Origin: Candidatus Daviesbacteria bacterium
Lineage (GTDB): Bacteria > Patescibacteria > Microgenomatia > Daviesbacterales > UBA10151
Reading direction: 5' to 3'
Assembly (NCBI GenBank): GCA_028687915.1
Contig: JAQTZF010000001.1
Span: 372,001-436,000 of the forward strand
Length of the DNA: 64,000 bases
Each line of letters opens with the position of its first letter. Within the stretch, counting starts at the first letter, position 1. The notes under the pieces were generated by a model, which saw only the letters and a list, made by a program, of their open reading frames with translations, searched no databases and was not told where the DNA came from. A program made the position numbers and the translations under genes. Below are positions 24,619 through 31,522 of this stretch, piece by piece.

Positions 24619-25322
24619 TGGATGACTACTCTTGTTCCTGGGTTATCTGGTGTGGCTCTTAGAGCATTTACTCCTGCTGGTACTACTGGTCCTGCCCAAT
24701 CAAAAATTTGAGCAGCAGAGGCAAGTGGTTCATTAACACAACCGTGACTCATGGGGTGACCAAAATTATTATGCCAATAAGCTCCATGTAAAGCATACCC
24801 CTGATAGAAAAACATATTGCTTGGAACATTTGGTAAATTATAATATGTACCTAACTCTTGTGATCCGCCTTTCATTCTTTGGTATCTGGTTTTATACCAG
24901 ATATAAAATGTTCCTCGTGGTGTAGAATTCCAAAGACCTGAAGAAATTAAAAATTCAAAAACTAATCTATTGCCTTCATAAGCTCTTAGCTTTTGTTCTG
25001 CCAGAGAAACGTCTATCCATTTTTCTTCTCCAGCAGCATTGGTTGTACCAAGTACTTTTGAAGTATCTTCTTCATTGGAATTTGATAAGGCGAGTGAAGT
25101 TTTTGGATAATCTATAACCTGACTGTCAAAAACTGCAATATTGGCTTCTTCTTCAAAGTCTCCCGAAGCAGAAAGTACCTCTTCTACTTTACAGCATGAT
25201 GTAGTTGGGTCTCCTGAGATGTTTAATTTATATGCTATAAAACTTCTAAAAGGCACATAAAAATAAGCTATAGCGATGAAAATAATAATTAGCAGGATGA
25301 AGATGGACAGTATCTTATACAC
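24615..25322 (-). CDS. L,D-transpeptidase, YkuD domain, membrane-anchored
   Basis: One N-terminal membrane helix (residues about 5-25), a spacer of about 90 residues, then a YkuD domain. The active-site signature is HGAYWHNNFGHPMSHGCVN with catalytic C195. These enzymes form 3-3 cross-links in peptidoglycan or attach proteins to it, and act outside the membrane. The spacer contains SKVLGTTNAAG, resembling ILGSST in another exported protein of this window. It converges on the aldolase gene with a four-base overlap. Confidence 0.9.
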   Translation of the reverse strand: MYKILSIFILLIIIFIAIAYFYVPFRSFIAYKLNISGDPTTSCCKVEEVLSASGDFEEEANIAVFDSQVIDYPKTSLALSNSNEEDTSKVLGTTNAAGEEKWIDVSLAEQKLRAYEGNRLVFEFLISSGLWNSTPRGTFYIWYKTRYQRMKGGSQELGTYYNLPNVPSNMFFYQGYALHGAYWHNNFGHPMSHGCVNEPLASAAQIFDWAGPVVPAGVNALRATPDNPGTRVVIH

Positions 25323-25434
25323 TTAGTATATTTTCCTCAGCCTGTACCTTAAAGTCAAGAGGCGATGCATTATAACTTTGATTAAAAGTTGTAATTTGAA
25401 GTATATTTGATATAGACTTGCTTGAAAGAAATTA

Positions 25435-26550
25435 ATGAATTACAAAATAATATACAACCATAGGCATTGGTTTATTAATTTATTTCTCTTGGGAATACTA
25501 ATTGTATTCCTATACTTTTTTGTATTCTTTTTTATCCCCTTAGCATTACCAGAAGCTAGTTTTTCCAATACAACTAAATCCGGCATTATATTTAGAAATG
25601 AAAAATGGAGTGGTGTTATTACAATTACAGGAGATATATGGACTTTTCCCGGGGCAAAAGTAAGTGTGGTTCCTGGTACAAAAATATTAATTGCCAGACA
25701 AGATAGCTTTAATTTGCATTTTATTCCCTGGGATTTAAAGTCCGGAATGAATACTGATAAAGAAAGATTTGGTATTCGGAATGGTGAATTGTTTAAAGAT
25801 GAAGGACATAAAATAAGTTTGAATTTTGGAAAATTTTATGCTCTTGGAACAAAAGAACAACCAATCATTATTACCTCAATAGGATCAAGTGATTTTAGTC
25901 CCTATGATTTTAATGGCGTTAGCGTTCATGAAGGAATATTAAGCTTTGTAAATATTTCAAATTATAGAAAATTATTAGTGGGGAATAATGTCATAATTCG
26001 TGATAGTGAACTAACTAATTCTGGTGAATGTGCAATATGTATTGAATATGCTAATCCCACAATCGTTAATAATGTTTTTAATAAAAACCTCAGGAATTAC
26101 ATATGGGTTTTAGGTGGTAGTCCAAAAATTAATGATAATTTATTTCAATCATCCAAAGGAGAGGGACTTGTGTTGGATCCTAAAAAGATTGCAGTTCCTC
26201 TTATTTATCATAATAGCTTTGAAATGCCTAGTCAGGTAGCTTTACATATATTATCTGGTGATGAAGATATAGGAGGAATGGTTGCATTTAATGATTTTGC
26301 TGGTGAAAATAAGATTTTATTACCATGTGACAGCAGAATGAAATTTGTTCAGAATTTAATTAGAGGTGGAATTGAATTTGCAAATTCAGGTAATTGTAAT
26401 GGAAGTATGACCATTGGTCCAAACTATTGGCAATCTACTAATAGAAATTCAATAATAAAAGAAAAATTCATTAATAAAGAGTCTAATTTTCAAATTATTT
26501 TACCATCTGTCTTAACTTCTACTCCCAGTACCATAGGAAGAAGAAAATAA
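25435..26550 (+). CDS. Exported right-handed beta-helix-like protein
   Basis: An N-terminal membrane segment (residues about 14-36) is followed by a soluble domain. The region ICIEYANPTIVNNVF, then GGSPKINDNLFQ, then LIYHNSF has the short repeating strand-turn rhythm with Asn ladders seen in NosD-like or pectate-lyase-like beta-helices. No catalytic residues are identifiable. Such folds often bind or modify polysaccharides. The end is followed by a membrane-anchored PPIase on the same strand, but a separate promoter precedes that gene. Function unknown. Confidence 0.6.
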   Translation: MNYKIIYNHRHWFINLFLLGILIVFLYFFVFFFIPLALPEASFSNTTKSGIIFRNEKWSGVITITGDIWTFPGAKVSVVPGTKILIARQDSFNLHFIPWDLKSGMNTDKERFGIRNGELFKDEGHKISLNFGKFYALGTKEQPIIITSIGSSDFSPYDFNGVSVHEGILSFVNISNYRKLLVGNNVIIRDSELTNSGECAICIEYANPTIVNNVFNKNLRNYIWVLGGSPKINDNLFQSSKGEGLVLDPKKIAVPLIYHNSFEMPSQVALHILSGDEDIGGMVAFNDFAGENKILLPCDSRMKFVQNLIRGGIEFANSGNCNGSMTIGPNYWQSTNRNSIIKEKFINKESNFQIILPSVLTSTPSTIGRRK

Positions 26551-26606
26551 AAGCCTTAACCTCTTGTCATCAGCAGCACAAGATGATATATAAGATTTAT
26601 CTTTTT

Positions 26607-27314
26607 ATGAAACAAAATCACATTGTTATTATTTTTATCATCTTAGCAATTATTGCTCTATCTTCTGCAGGAGCTAATGCTTTAAAGATCAGTTTTTCAG
26701 CTGATAATGTAACTCCAACACCCACAGAAAGTATTTTATTTAATCAGGATGGAAATAAGCTTGATCAAAATATTTTAAGTGCACAAGATAAAATATCACC
26801 AGCTAATACAAAACCAGAGCCAACTAAAATTCAACCAAAACAATATCGTCAATTTCCCGGGAACCTTTCTGCAGAAGAGTTAATTAATAAAAAAGCTGTG
26901 ATTGAAACAGATAAGGGAACCATCTCTTTTGAAATTTATCCAGAAAGCACGAAAGCAGCTTCTAATTTTATTTTTTTAGCTAAAGATGGTTTTTATGATG
27001 GACTAACATTTCATAGAGTTGTTCCTGGTTTTGTTATTCAGGGAGGTGATCCATTTGGAAATGGTAGTGGTGGACCAGGATATAAATTTGATGACGAACC
27101 AGTTAATAAGCAATACTTAAAAGGAATTGTGGCAATGGCAAATTCCGGTCCAAATACCAATGGGTCTCAATTTTTTATTATGTTGGATGATAATCCACAG
27201 TTACCTCCCAAATATACAATTTTTGGTATGGTTATCGACGGGCAAAGTATTGTTGATCAAATAAAAGTGGGGGATGTTATGAGGAAAGTGACAATCACTT
27301 CGTTGAATAAATAG
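26607..27314 (+). CDS. Membrane-anchored cyclophilin-type peptidyl-prolyl isomerase
   Basis: Residues about 5-27 form an N-terminal membrane helix, then a 50-residue linker, then a cyclophilin domain: FIFLAKDGFYDGLTFHRVVPGFVIQGGD contains the catalytic Arg, and GIVAMANSGPNTNGSQFFIM is the second signature. It would isomerise Xaa-Pro bonds of exported proteins outside the membrane. ATG 26607 is preferred to 26583, because a promoter TTGTCA (26564-26569), 17 bases, TATATA (26587-26592) overlaps the earlier codons. The family assignment does not depend on that choice. Confidence 0.88.
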   Translation: MKQNHIVIIFIILAIIALSSAGANALKISFSADNVTPTPTESILFNQDGNKLDQNILSAQDKISPANTKPEPTKIQPKQYRQFPGNLSAEELINKKAVIETDKGTISFEIYPESTKAASNFIFLAKDGFYDGLTFHRVVPGFVIQGGDPFGNGSGGPGYKFDDEPVNKQYLKGIVAMANSGPNTNGSQFFIMLDDNPQLPPKYTIFGMVIDGQSIVDQIKVGDVMRKVTITSLNK

Positions 27315-27320
27315 GCTATT

Positions 27321-27414
27321 ACTCAATATATTGTATATTGACAGCTGTCCTACTCAATATGTTAAGTTAGATAAGCAGTTGCTAAAAATAACTGATTATA
27401 CAAGATATTGTATA
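27321..27414 (+). promoter_or_regulatory. Three NrdR-box-like palindromes upstream of nrdR
   Basis: Box 1 ACTCAATATATTGTAT (27321-27336) and box 2 ACTCAATATGTTAAGT (27352-27367) are centred 31 bases apart, the spacing reported for paired NrdR boxes. A TTGACA lies between them (27338-27343). Box 3, TATACAA-GATA-TTGTATA (27397-27414), has perfect seven-base arms and abuts the nrdR start, overlapping the possible -10 TATAAA (27411-27416). All are AT-rich palindromes close to the known NrdR consensus. Confidence 0.7.
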
Positions 27415-27421
27415 AAGAGAT

Positions 27422-27865
27422 ATGAGATGCCCTTTCTGTAGTAATCCTAGTAATCGGGTTTTAGATAAAAGAACGGTTTCAGGTACTGGAGAAATTAGAA
27501 GACGAAGAGTTTGCTTACACTGTCAAGGTCGGTTTACCACATACGAGAGGTTGTCAAATTTACAGTTTTTGGTTTTTAAAAGGAGCGGTCATAAAGAACC
27601 ATATAACCGGGATAAGTTAAAGAACGGGATAGTAAAAGCTTTGGAAAAGCGGCCTGAGTCACAAAACTTAGACGAGCTTGTTTCCAAGCTTGAACGGAAA
27701 ATCTGGAAAAAAGGTATATCTGAGGTTAATTCTCAATATATTGGTAAGGTAGTGCTGTCAGAATTGAAAAAGATTGATAGTGTTGCATACTTACGCTTTG
27801 CCAGTGTTTATCGTCATTTTGAAAATCCTAAAGATTTTGCAAAAGAATTAGAAAGCATGAATTAA
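27422..27865 (+). CDS. nrdR: Transcriptional repressor of ribonucleotide reductase
   Basis: An N-terminal zinc ribbon (CPFC near residue 3, then CLHC near residue 31) is followed by an ATP-cone domain, FLVFKRSGHKEPYNRDKLKNG to residue about 135. Both are diagnostic of NrdR, which senses dATP/ATP and represses ribonucleotide reductase genes. At 147 residues the length is standard. The boxes upstream imply autoregulation, and nrdJ follows on the same strand. TATAAA ends five bases before the ATG, so the mRNA is probably leaderless. Confidence 0.94.
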   Translation: MRCPFCSNPSNRVLDKRTVSGTGEIRRRRVCLHCQGRFTTYERLSNLQFLVFKRSGHKEPYNRDKLKNGIVKALEKRPESQNLDELVSKLERKIWKKGISEVNSQYIGKVVLSELKKIDSVAYLRFASVYRHFENPKDFAKELESMN

Positions 27866-27870
27866 AATAT

Positions 27871-27961
27871 AAGCAAAGCTTGAAATTAAGGAATTATAAG
27901 CAAAGCTTGAAATTAAGAAATTATAAGCAAAGCTTGCGACTAACGTCTAAAGCAAAGCTTG
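27871..27961 (+). repeat. Four-copy AAGCAAAGCTTG tandem repeat
   Basis: The 12-mer occurs at 27871, 27898, 27925 and 27950, with periods of 27, 27 and 25 bases. The first two units are nearly identical throughout (TATAAGCAAAGCTTGAAATT plus flanks). It fills the nrdR-nrdJ gap. Related AAGCTTTGCTT and AAGCAAGCTT sequences occur upstream of tRNA-Gln, so it is a dispersed element. No reading frame crosses it. Confidence 0.8.
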
Positions 27962-27980
27962 AATTTTTATAAATAAAAAT

Positions 27981-30434
27981 ATGGCAAAAAAACTAAAAAA
28001 TACTAAATCTAAAGTTTTCGCTCAGCAAGTAAATGTAATACCAAAAAGCGAAAGGCATGTATCTCCTAAGCTAGAGATATCTGCTGTTCCTGAAAATCCA
28101 ACTTTGATTGAAGGTTTACAGAATAAAATATTTTTAGACAGATATGCCTGGAAAGATGAAAAAGGCAATCCTATGGAAAGTGTGCCAGATCAAATGTGGT
28201 CCCGTGTGGCCAGGGCTATTGCTCATGTTGAAAAAACTCCAAAATTACAAAAAGAATGGGAGGAGAAATTCTTTTATGCTTTATCAGACTTTAAGTTTTT
28301 ACCAGGAGGCAGAATTTTATCTGCAGCAGGAACAGGTTATGAGGTAACTTATTACAATTGTTTTGTTATTCCGTCTCCTCCGGATTCAAGAGGTGGAATT
28401 ATAGATAACTTAAAAATAATGACAGAGATGTTATCTCGTGCAGGAGGAGTGGGGATTAACTTATCAACCCTTCGTCCAAGTGGTGCAAGGGTACATAAAG
28501 TAAACGGGACTTCTTCCGGACCAGTAAACTGGGCAAATCTTTATTCAGTCGCTTGCCATGATGTGATTCAACAGGGTGGTTCAAGAAGAGGAGCATTAAT
28601 GTTAATGCTGCATGATTGGCATCCTGATATTGAATTATTTATTGAAGCTAAAAAAGATTTAACGCAATTAGCAGGAGCAAACTTATCAGTTTGTTTATCT
28701 GATACATTTATGGAAGCGGTAGAAAATGACGCAGATTGGACTCTTCGTTTTCCAGATCATAAACACCCACAATATGATTTGGAATGGGATGGAGATTTAG
28801 CTGGGTGGGAAGCCAAAGGCTATCCAGTGGTTGATTATAGAACTGTTAAAGCTAAAGATGTCTGGAATAAGATTTGTCAGTTAGCCTGGGCTTCAGCTGA
28901 GCCAGGATTACATTTCCTGGAACGCAGCAATAAACAATCCAACACCTGGTATTTTGAAAAATTAGTTTGCACTAACCCTTGTGGAGAACAGCCTTTGGGT
29001 CCCTGGGCAGTTTGTAATTTAGGATCAATTAATTTATCAGCCTTTGTAGAAGATGAAGTGATGAATTACGAAAGCTTGGCAGAGCATGTAGCGATTGCAG
29101 TAAGGTTTTTGGATAACGTTATTGATGATAATTATTATTTTTATCCAGAAAATGAAGCAATTCAGAAAAATGTACGCCGAATTGGTTTAGGCACCATGGG
29201 ATTAGGAGATGCTTTAATTAAAATGAAAGTTAAGTATGGTTCTCCGGAGTCTTTGGAAATTATTGAAAAAATTTATAAGACAGTCAGAGATAATGCTTAT
29301 CAGGCATCTTCAGATATTGCTTTAGAAAAAGGCTCTTTTCCTAAATTTAATAAAGAAAAGTATTTACAAGGGTACTTTATTAAACAATTACCAGAAAATA
29401 TTCGTGAAAGTATAGAACATCAAGGAATCAGAAATGCTGTGTTATTAACTCAGGCACCAACCGGAACAACAAGTTTATTAGCTGGTGTTAGTTCCGGAAT
29501 TGAACCAGTGTTTGATTTTGCTATGAAAAGAAAAGACAGAACTGGTGAAAGTATTATTTATCATCCTCTTTTTAAGGCCTGGAAAGATGAAAATGAGGGA
29601 ATTGAGATTCCACCAGATTATTTTGCCGGAGCTAATGATTTAACTCCTGATGATCATATTTTAGTTCAGGCTACAGTGCAAAAGTATACTGATGCATCTA
29701 TCTCTAAAACAGTTAACGCTCAAAATAATCATACAGTAGAAGATGTGCAGAAGCTTTATATGGATGCTTACAAGTTAGGTTGTAAGGGTATAACTTATAT
29801 GAGAGATGGTTCAAGAGAAGGCGTTTTAACACATATTAACGAGAATTCTAAACAACAAGAATCAACTCAAGTCCAGCCTGTCCACCGTCCTATGGTTTTA
29901 TCTGGTCGTACTTATGAAATTTTAACTCCTGTAGGAAAAGCTTTTATTACAATTAATCAGGATGAAAATGGGGTACCAATGGAAATCTTTATTACTGTAG
30001 GTAAGACAGGTATGCATACGGGAGCAGATGCTGAAGCTTTGGGGAGACTTATTTCCATTGCTTTAAGAGTAGATACAAATAAAAGGTTGGAAGTTGCAGA
30101 AAAAATAGTAAATCAGTTAAGAGGAATAGGTGGATCTTCTCATATAGGTTTTGGTAAGGAAAGAGTTATGAGTTTGGCTGATGCAGTAGCAAAAGTTATG
30201 GCTGAAGATTTATCTCATAGGTTATCAAATTCAGCTAAGTCTGTTGAAACAATGCCTCTAAATTTGGATTCAGGTAAAACAAATGGGGTTGATCATTCTC
30301 AAATGTCAGGTTTACTTCCTTTTGAGGATCATACATCAAAAAGTGGAGATCTTTGTCCTGAATGTGGGCAGGCAACCTTTGTTTTTGAAGAAGGCTGCAA
30401 GAAGTGTCACAATTGTGGCCATAGTATGTGTTGA
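27981..30434 (+). CDS. nrdJ: Adenosylcobalamin-dependent ribonucleotide reductase (class II)
   Basis: An 817-residue class II reductase making dNDPs or dNTPs without oxygen dependence. Motifs include TYYNCFVIPSPPDS near residue 128, GGVGINLSTLRPSGA, CTNPCGEQPLGP with the thiyl-radical Cys, and CNLGSINLS. TQAPTGTTSLLAGVSSGIEP and RDGSREGVL follow. The C-terminus ends in a zinc-finger-like CPECG...CKKCHNCGHSMC, which in relatives carries the cysteines that re-reduce the active site. No ATP-cone is obvious at the N-terminus. Regulation by NrdR and supply of cofactor by the nearby cobO are both likely. Confidence 0.95.
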   Translation: MAKKLKNTKSKVFAQQVNVIPKSERHVSPKLEISAVPENPTLIEGLQNKIFLDRYAWKDEKGNPMESVPDQMWSRVARAIAHVEKTPKLQKEWEEKFFYALSDFKFLPGGRILSAAGTGYEVTYYNCFVIPSPPDSRGGIIDNLKIMTEMLSRAGGVGINLSTLRPSGARVHKVNGTSSGPVNWANLYSVACHDVIQQGGSRRGALMLMLHDWHPDIELFIEAKKDLTQLAGANLSVCLSDTFMEAVENDADWTLRFPDHKHPQYDLEWDGDLAGWEAKGYPVVDYRTVKAKDVWNKICQLAWASAEPGLHFLERSNKQSNTWYFEKLVCTNPCGEQPLGPWAVCNLGSINLSAFVEDEVMNYESLAEHVAIAVRFLDNVIDDNYYFYPENEAIQKNVRRIGLGTMGLGDALIKMKVKYGSPESLEIIEKIYKTVRDNAYQASSDIALEKGSFPKFNKEKYLQGYFIKQLPENIRESIEHQGIRNAVLLTQAPTGTTSLLAGVSSGIEPVFDFAMKRKDRTGESIIYHPLFKAWKDENEGIEIPPDYFAGANDLTPDDHILVQATVQKYTDASISKTVNAQNNHTVEDVQKLYMDAYKLGCKGITYMRDGSREGVLTHINENSKQQESTQVQPVHRPMVLSGRTYEILTPVGKAFITINQDENGVPMEIFITVGKTGMHTGADAEALGRLISIALRVDTNKRLEVAEKIVNQLRGIGGSSHIGFGKERVMSLADAVAKVMAEDLSHRLSNSAKSVETMPLNLDSGKTNGVDHSQMSGLLPFEDHTSKSGDLCPECGQATFVFEEGCKKCHNCGHSMC

Positions 30435-30463
30435 TGTGCTAAAATAAGCACATGGGTTTTTTT
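30434..30463 (+). terminator. Hairpin with T-run overlapping the next start codon
   Basis: ATGTGCT (30434-30440), loop AAAATA, AGCACAT (30447-30453), then GGG and seven Ts. The nrdJ stop TGA (30432-30434) touches its left arm. The ATG of the next gene is in the right arm. TAAAAT at 30440-30445, mostly in the loop, is six bases from that ATG, so the same bases can act as a -10 box. Confidence 0.65.
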
Positions 30464-30772
30464 AAGGTAGCTCATCTTTTAACTCTATTTGTTGCTTATC
30501 TTTTGCTTATTTTGCCAAATTTTAAGATTATTCCTTATCCACTTGGTGAGTATACATCGTTAGAATGGGCAGTTTTTGATCAGCTTATTGTTCTTCTGGC
30601 ATTTATTACTTCAGTAATTGCATTACTAAAAAACAAATATAGTAAAGTTTTAAGCATTTTTCTAATATTTTTATCCCTTATTCCATTTATCTTGGTTTCA
30701 TTTCTGTTTATAGATGGAGTGTTTTCAGGTAATTATCATTTGGATTATCTTTCTAATAAATATTTTAAATAA
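30452..30772 (+). CDS. Small membrane protein of unknown function
   Basis: A 106-residue protein with three predicted membrane helices (about 7-23, 43-60 and 66-88), joined by a short polar loop with PYPLGEYTSLEW. No family is recognised. It starts inside the nrdJ terminator-like hairpin. A -10 box at exactly -12 to -7 predicts a leaderless mRNA, so it could be read from its own promoter when nrdJ transcription ends. The coding evidence is frame integrity and membrane composition only. Confidence 0.6.
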   Translation: MGFFKVAHLLTLFVAYLLLILPNFKIIPYPLGEYTSLEWAVFDQLIVLLAFITSVIALLKNKYSKVLSIFLIFLSLIPFILVSFLFIDGVFSGNYHLDYLSNKYFK

Positions 30773-30861
30773 TTTGATTTGGAAGATTCTTCTGGTCCAG
30801 TGGACCATCAGAATGCAAACATATATTCGCAATGACACCTTTCTTTTGCTAGAATTGGCTC

Positions 30862-31395
30862 ATGAATGAAGATCATGGTTTGATTATTGTATATACAGGA
30901 GAAGGAAAAGGGAAAACCACTGCAGCACTTGGTATAGTTTTGCGTTCTTTAGGATATGGAAAAAGAGTTTTAATTGTTCAATTTGGAAAGTCTGCCTTTA
31001 GTGGTGAGGTTAAAGCTTTAGAGCAATTTGGTGATCAAGTAAAATTAATCCAGGGTGGCAAAGGGTTTGTAGGTATTTTGGGGGATAAAAAACTAATTTC
31101 AGAACATAAACAAGCAGCAATTGAGTCTTTTGAGTTATTAAAAAAAGAAATTATGTCTGAAAAGTGGGACCTGGTTATGGCGGACGAGATTATTGGAGCA
31201 GTTTCTGGTAATATACTAGATATTAAGTTGGTTTTAGACCTACTTGATCAAAAACCAGAGTTTGTTGATTTAATTCTGACAGGTAGGGGAGCAAGTCAGG
31301 AAATCATCGAAAAAGCGGATTTGGTTTCAGAGATAAAATCAATTAAGCATCCATTTGATAAAGGAATTAAGGCTAAGAGGGGTATAGATTTTTAA
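30862..31395 (+). CDS. cobO: Corrinoid adenosyltransferase
   Basis: A CobA/CobO/BtuR-type ATP:cob(I)alamin adenosyltransferase of 177 residues. The P-loop is G13-E-G-K-G-K-T-T20, followed by LIVQFGKSAFSGEVKALEQFG and VMADEIIGAVSGNIL, then LTGRGASQEIIEKADLVSEI, all typical. It makes adenosylcobalamin, the cofactor of NrdJ encoded upstream. No corrin-ring synthesis genes are visible in the window, so salvage is likely. TAGAAT (30850-30855) is six bases from the ATG, predicting a leaderless mRNA. A bulged hairpin lies in the preceding gap. Confidence 0.93.
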   Translation: MNEDHGLIIVYTGEGKGKTTAALGIVLRSLGYGKRVLIVQFGKSAFSGEVKALEQFGDQVKLIQGGKGFVGILGDKKLISEHKQAAIESFELLKKEIMSEKWDLVMADEIIGAVSGNILDIKLVLDLLDQKPEFVDLILTGRGASQEIIEKADLVSEIKSIKHPFDKGIKAKRGIDF

Positions 31396-31447
31396 AATTG
31401 ACCCCTTGCCAAAAATAAGAACCTTTCGCTTTGCTCAAGAACCTTGC

Positions 31448-31470
31448 GATTGTCAAGGGTATTGACAATC
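31448..31470. promoter_or_regulatory. Perfect 9-base-arm palindrome over the lon -35 box
   Basis: GATTGTCAA (31448-31456), GGGTA, TTGACAATC (31462-31470): the arms are exact reverse complements. The right arm contains the -35 hexamer. It is separate from the CIRCE element that covers the -10. I do not recognise the motif as HAIR or a CtsR box. Confidence 0.55.
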
Positions 31471-31490
31471 TTTAGCACTCGTGGTACATT
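31462..31490 (+). promoter_or_regulatory. lon promoter
   Basis: TTGACA (31462-31467), exactly 17 bases, TACATT (31485-31490). The predicted start is near 31497, giving a 26-base leader with a small CTAATT/AATTAG hairpin. The -35 is consensus and both boxes are covered by palindromes. Confidence 0.8.
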
Positions 31491-31498
31491 ACTGCTAA
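31472..31498. promoter_or_regulatory. CIRCE element (HrcA operator) upstream of lon
   Basis: TTAGCACTC (31472-31480), nine bases, TACTGCTAA (31490-31498). The left half matches the CIRCE consensus exactly and the right half matches at seven of nine positions, with the correct nine-base spacer. It overlaps the -10 box, a position where HrcA binding would repress lon outside heat shock. Confidence 0.8.
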
Positions 31499-31522
31499 TT
31501 CTAAGTTAATTAGAAAAAAATA

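Noticed and set aside
27866..27980. Cobalamin riboswitch before nrdJ or cobO
   Set aside because: The gaps contain short repeats or a bulged hairpin and no B12-box-like core; the gap before cobO is only 89 bases and its mRNA appears leaderless.
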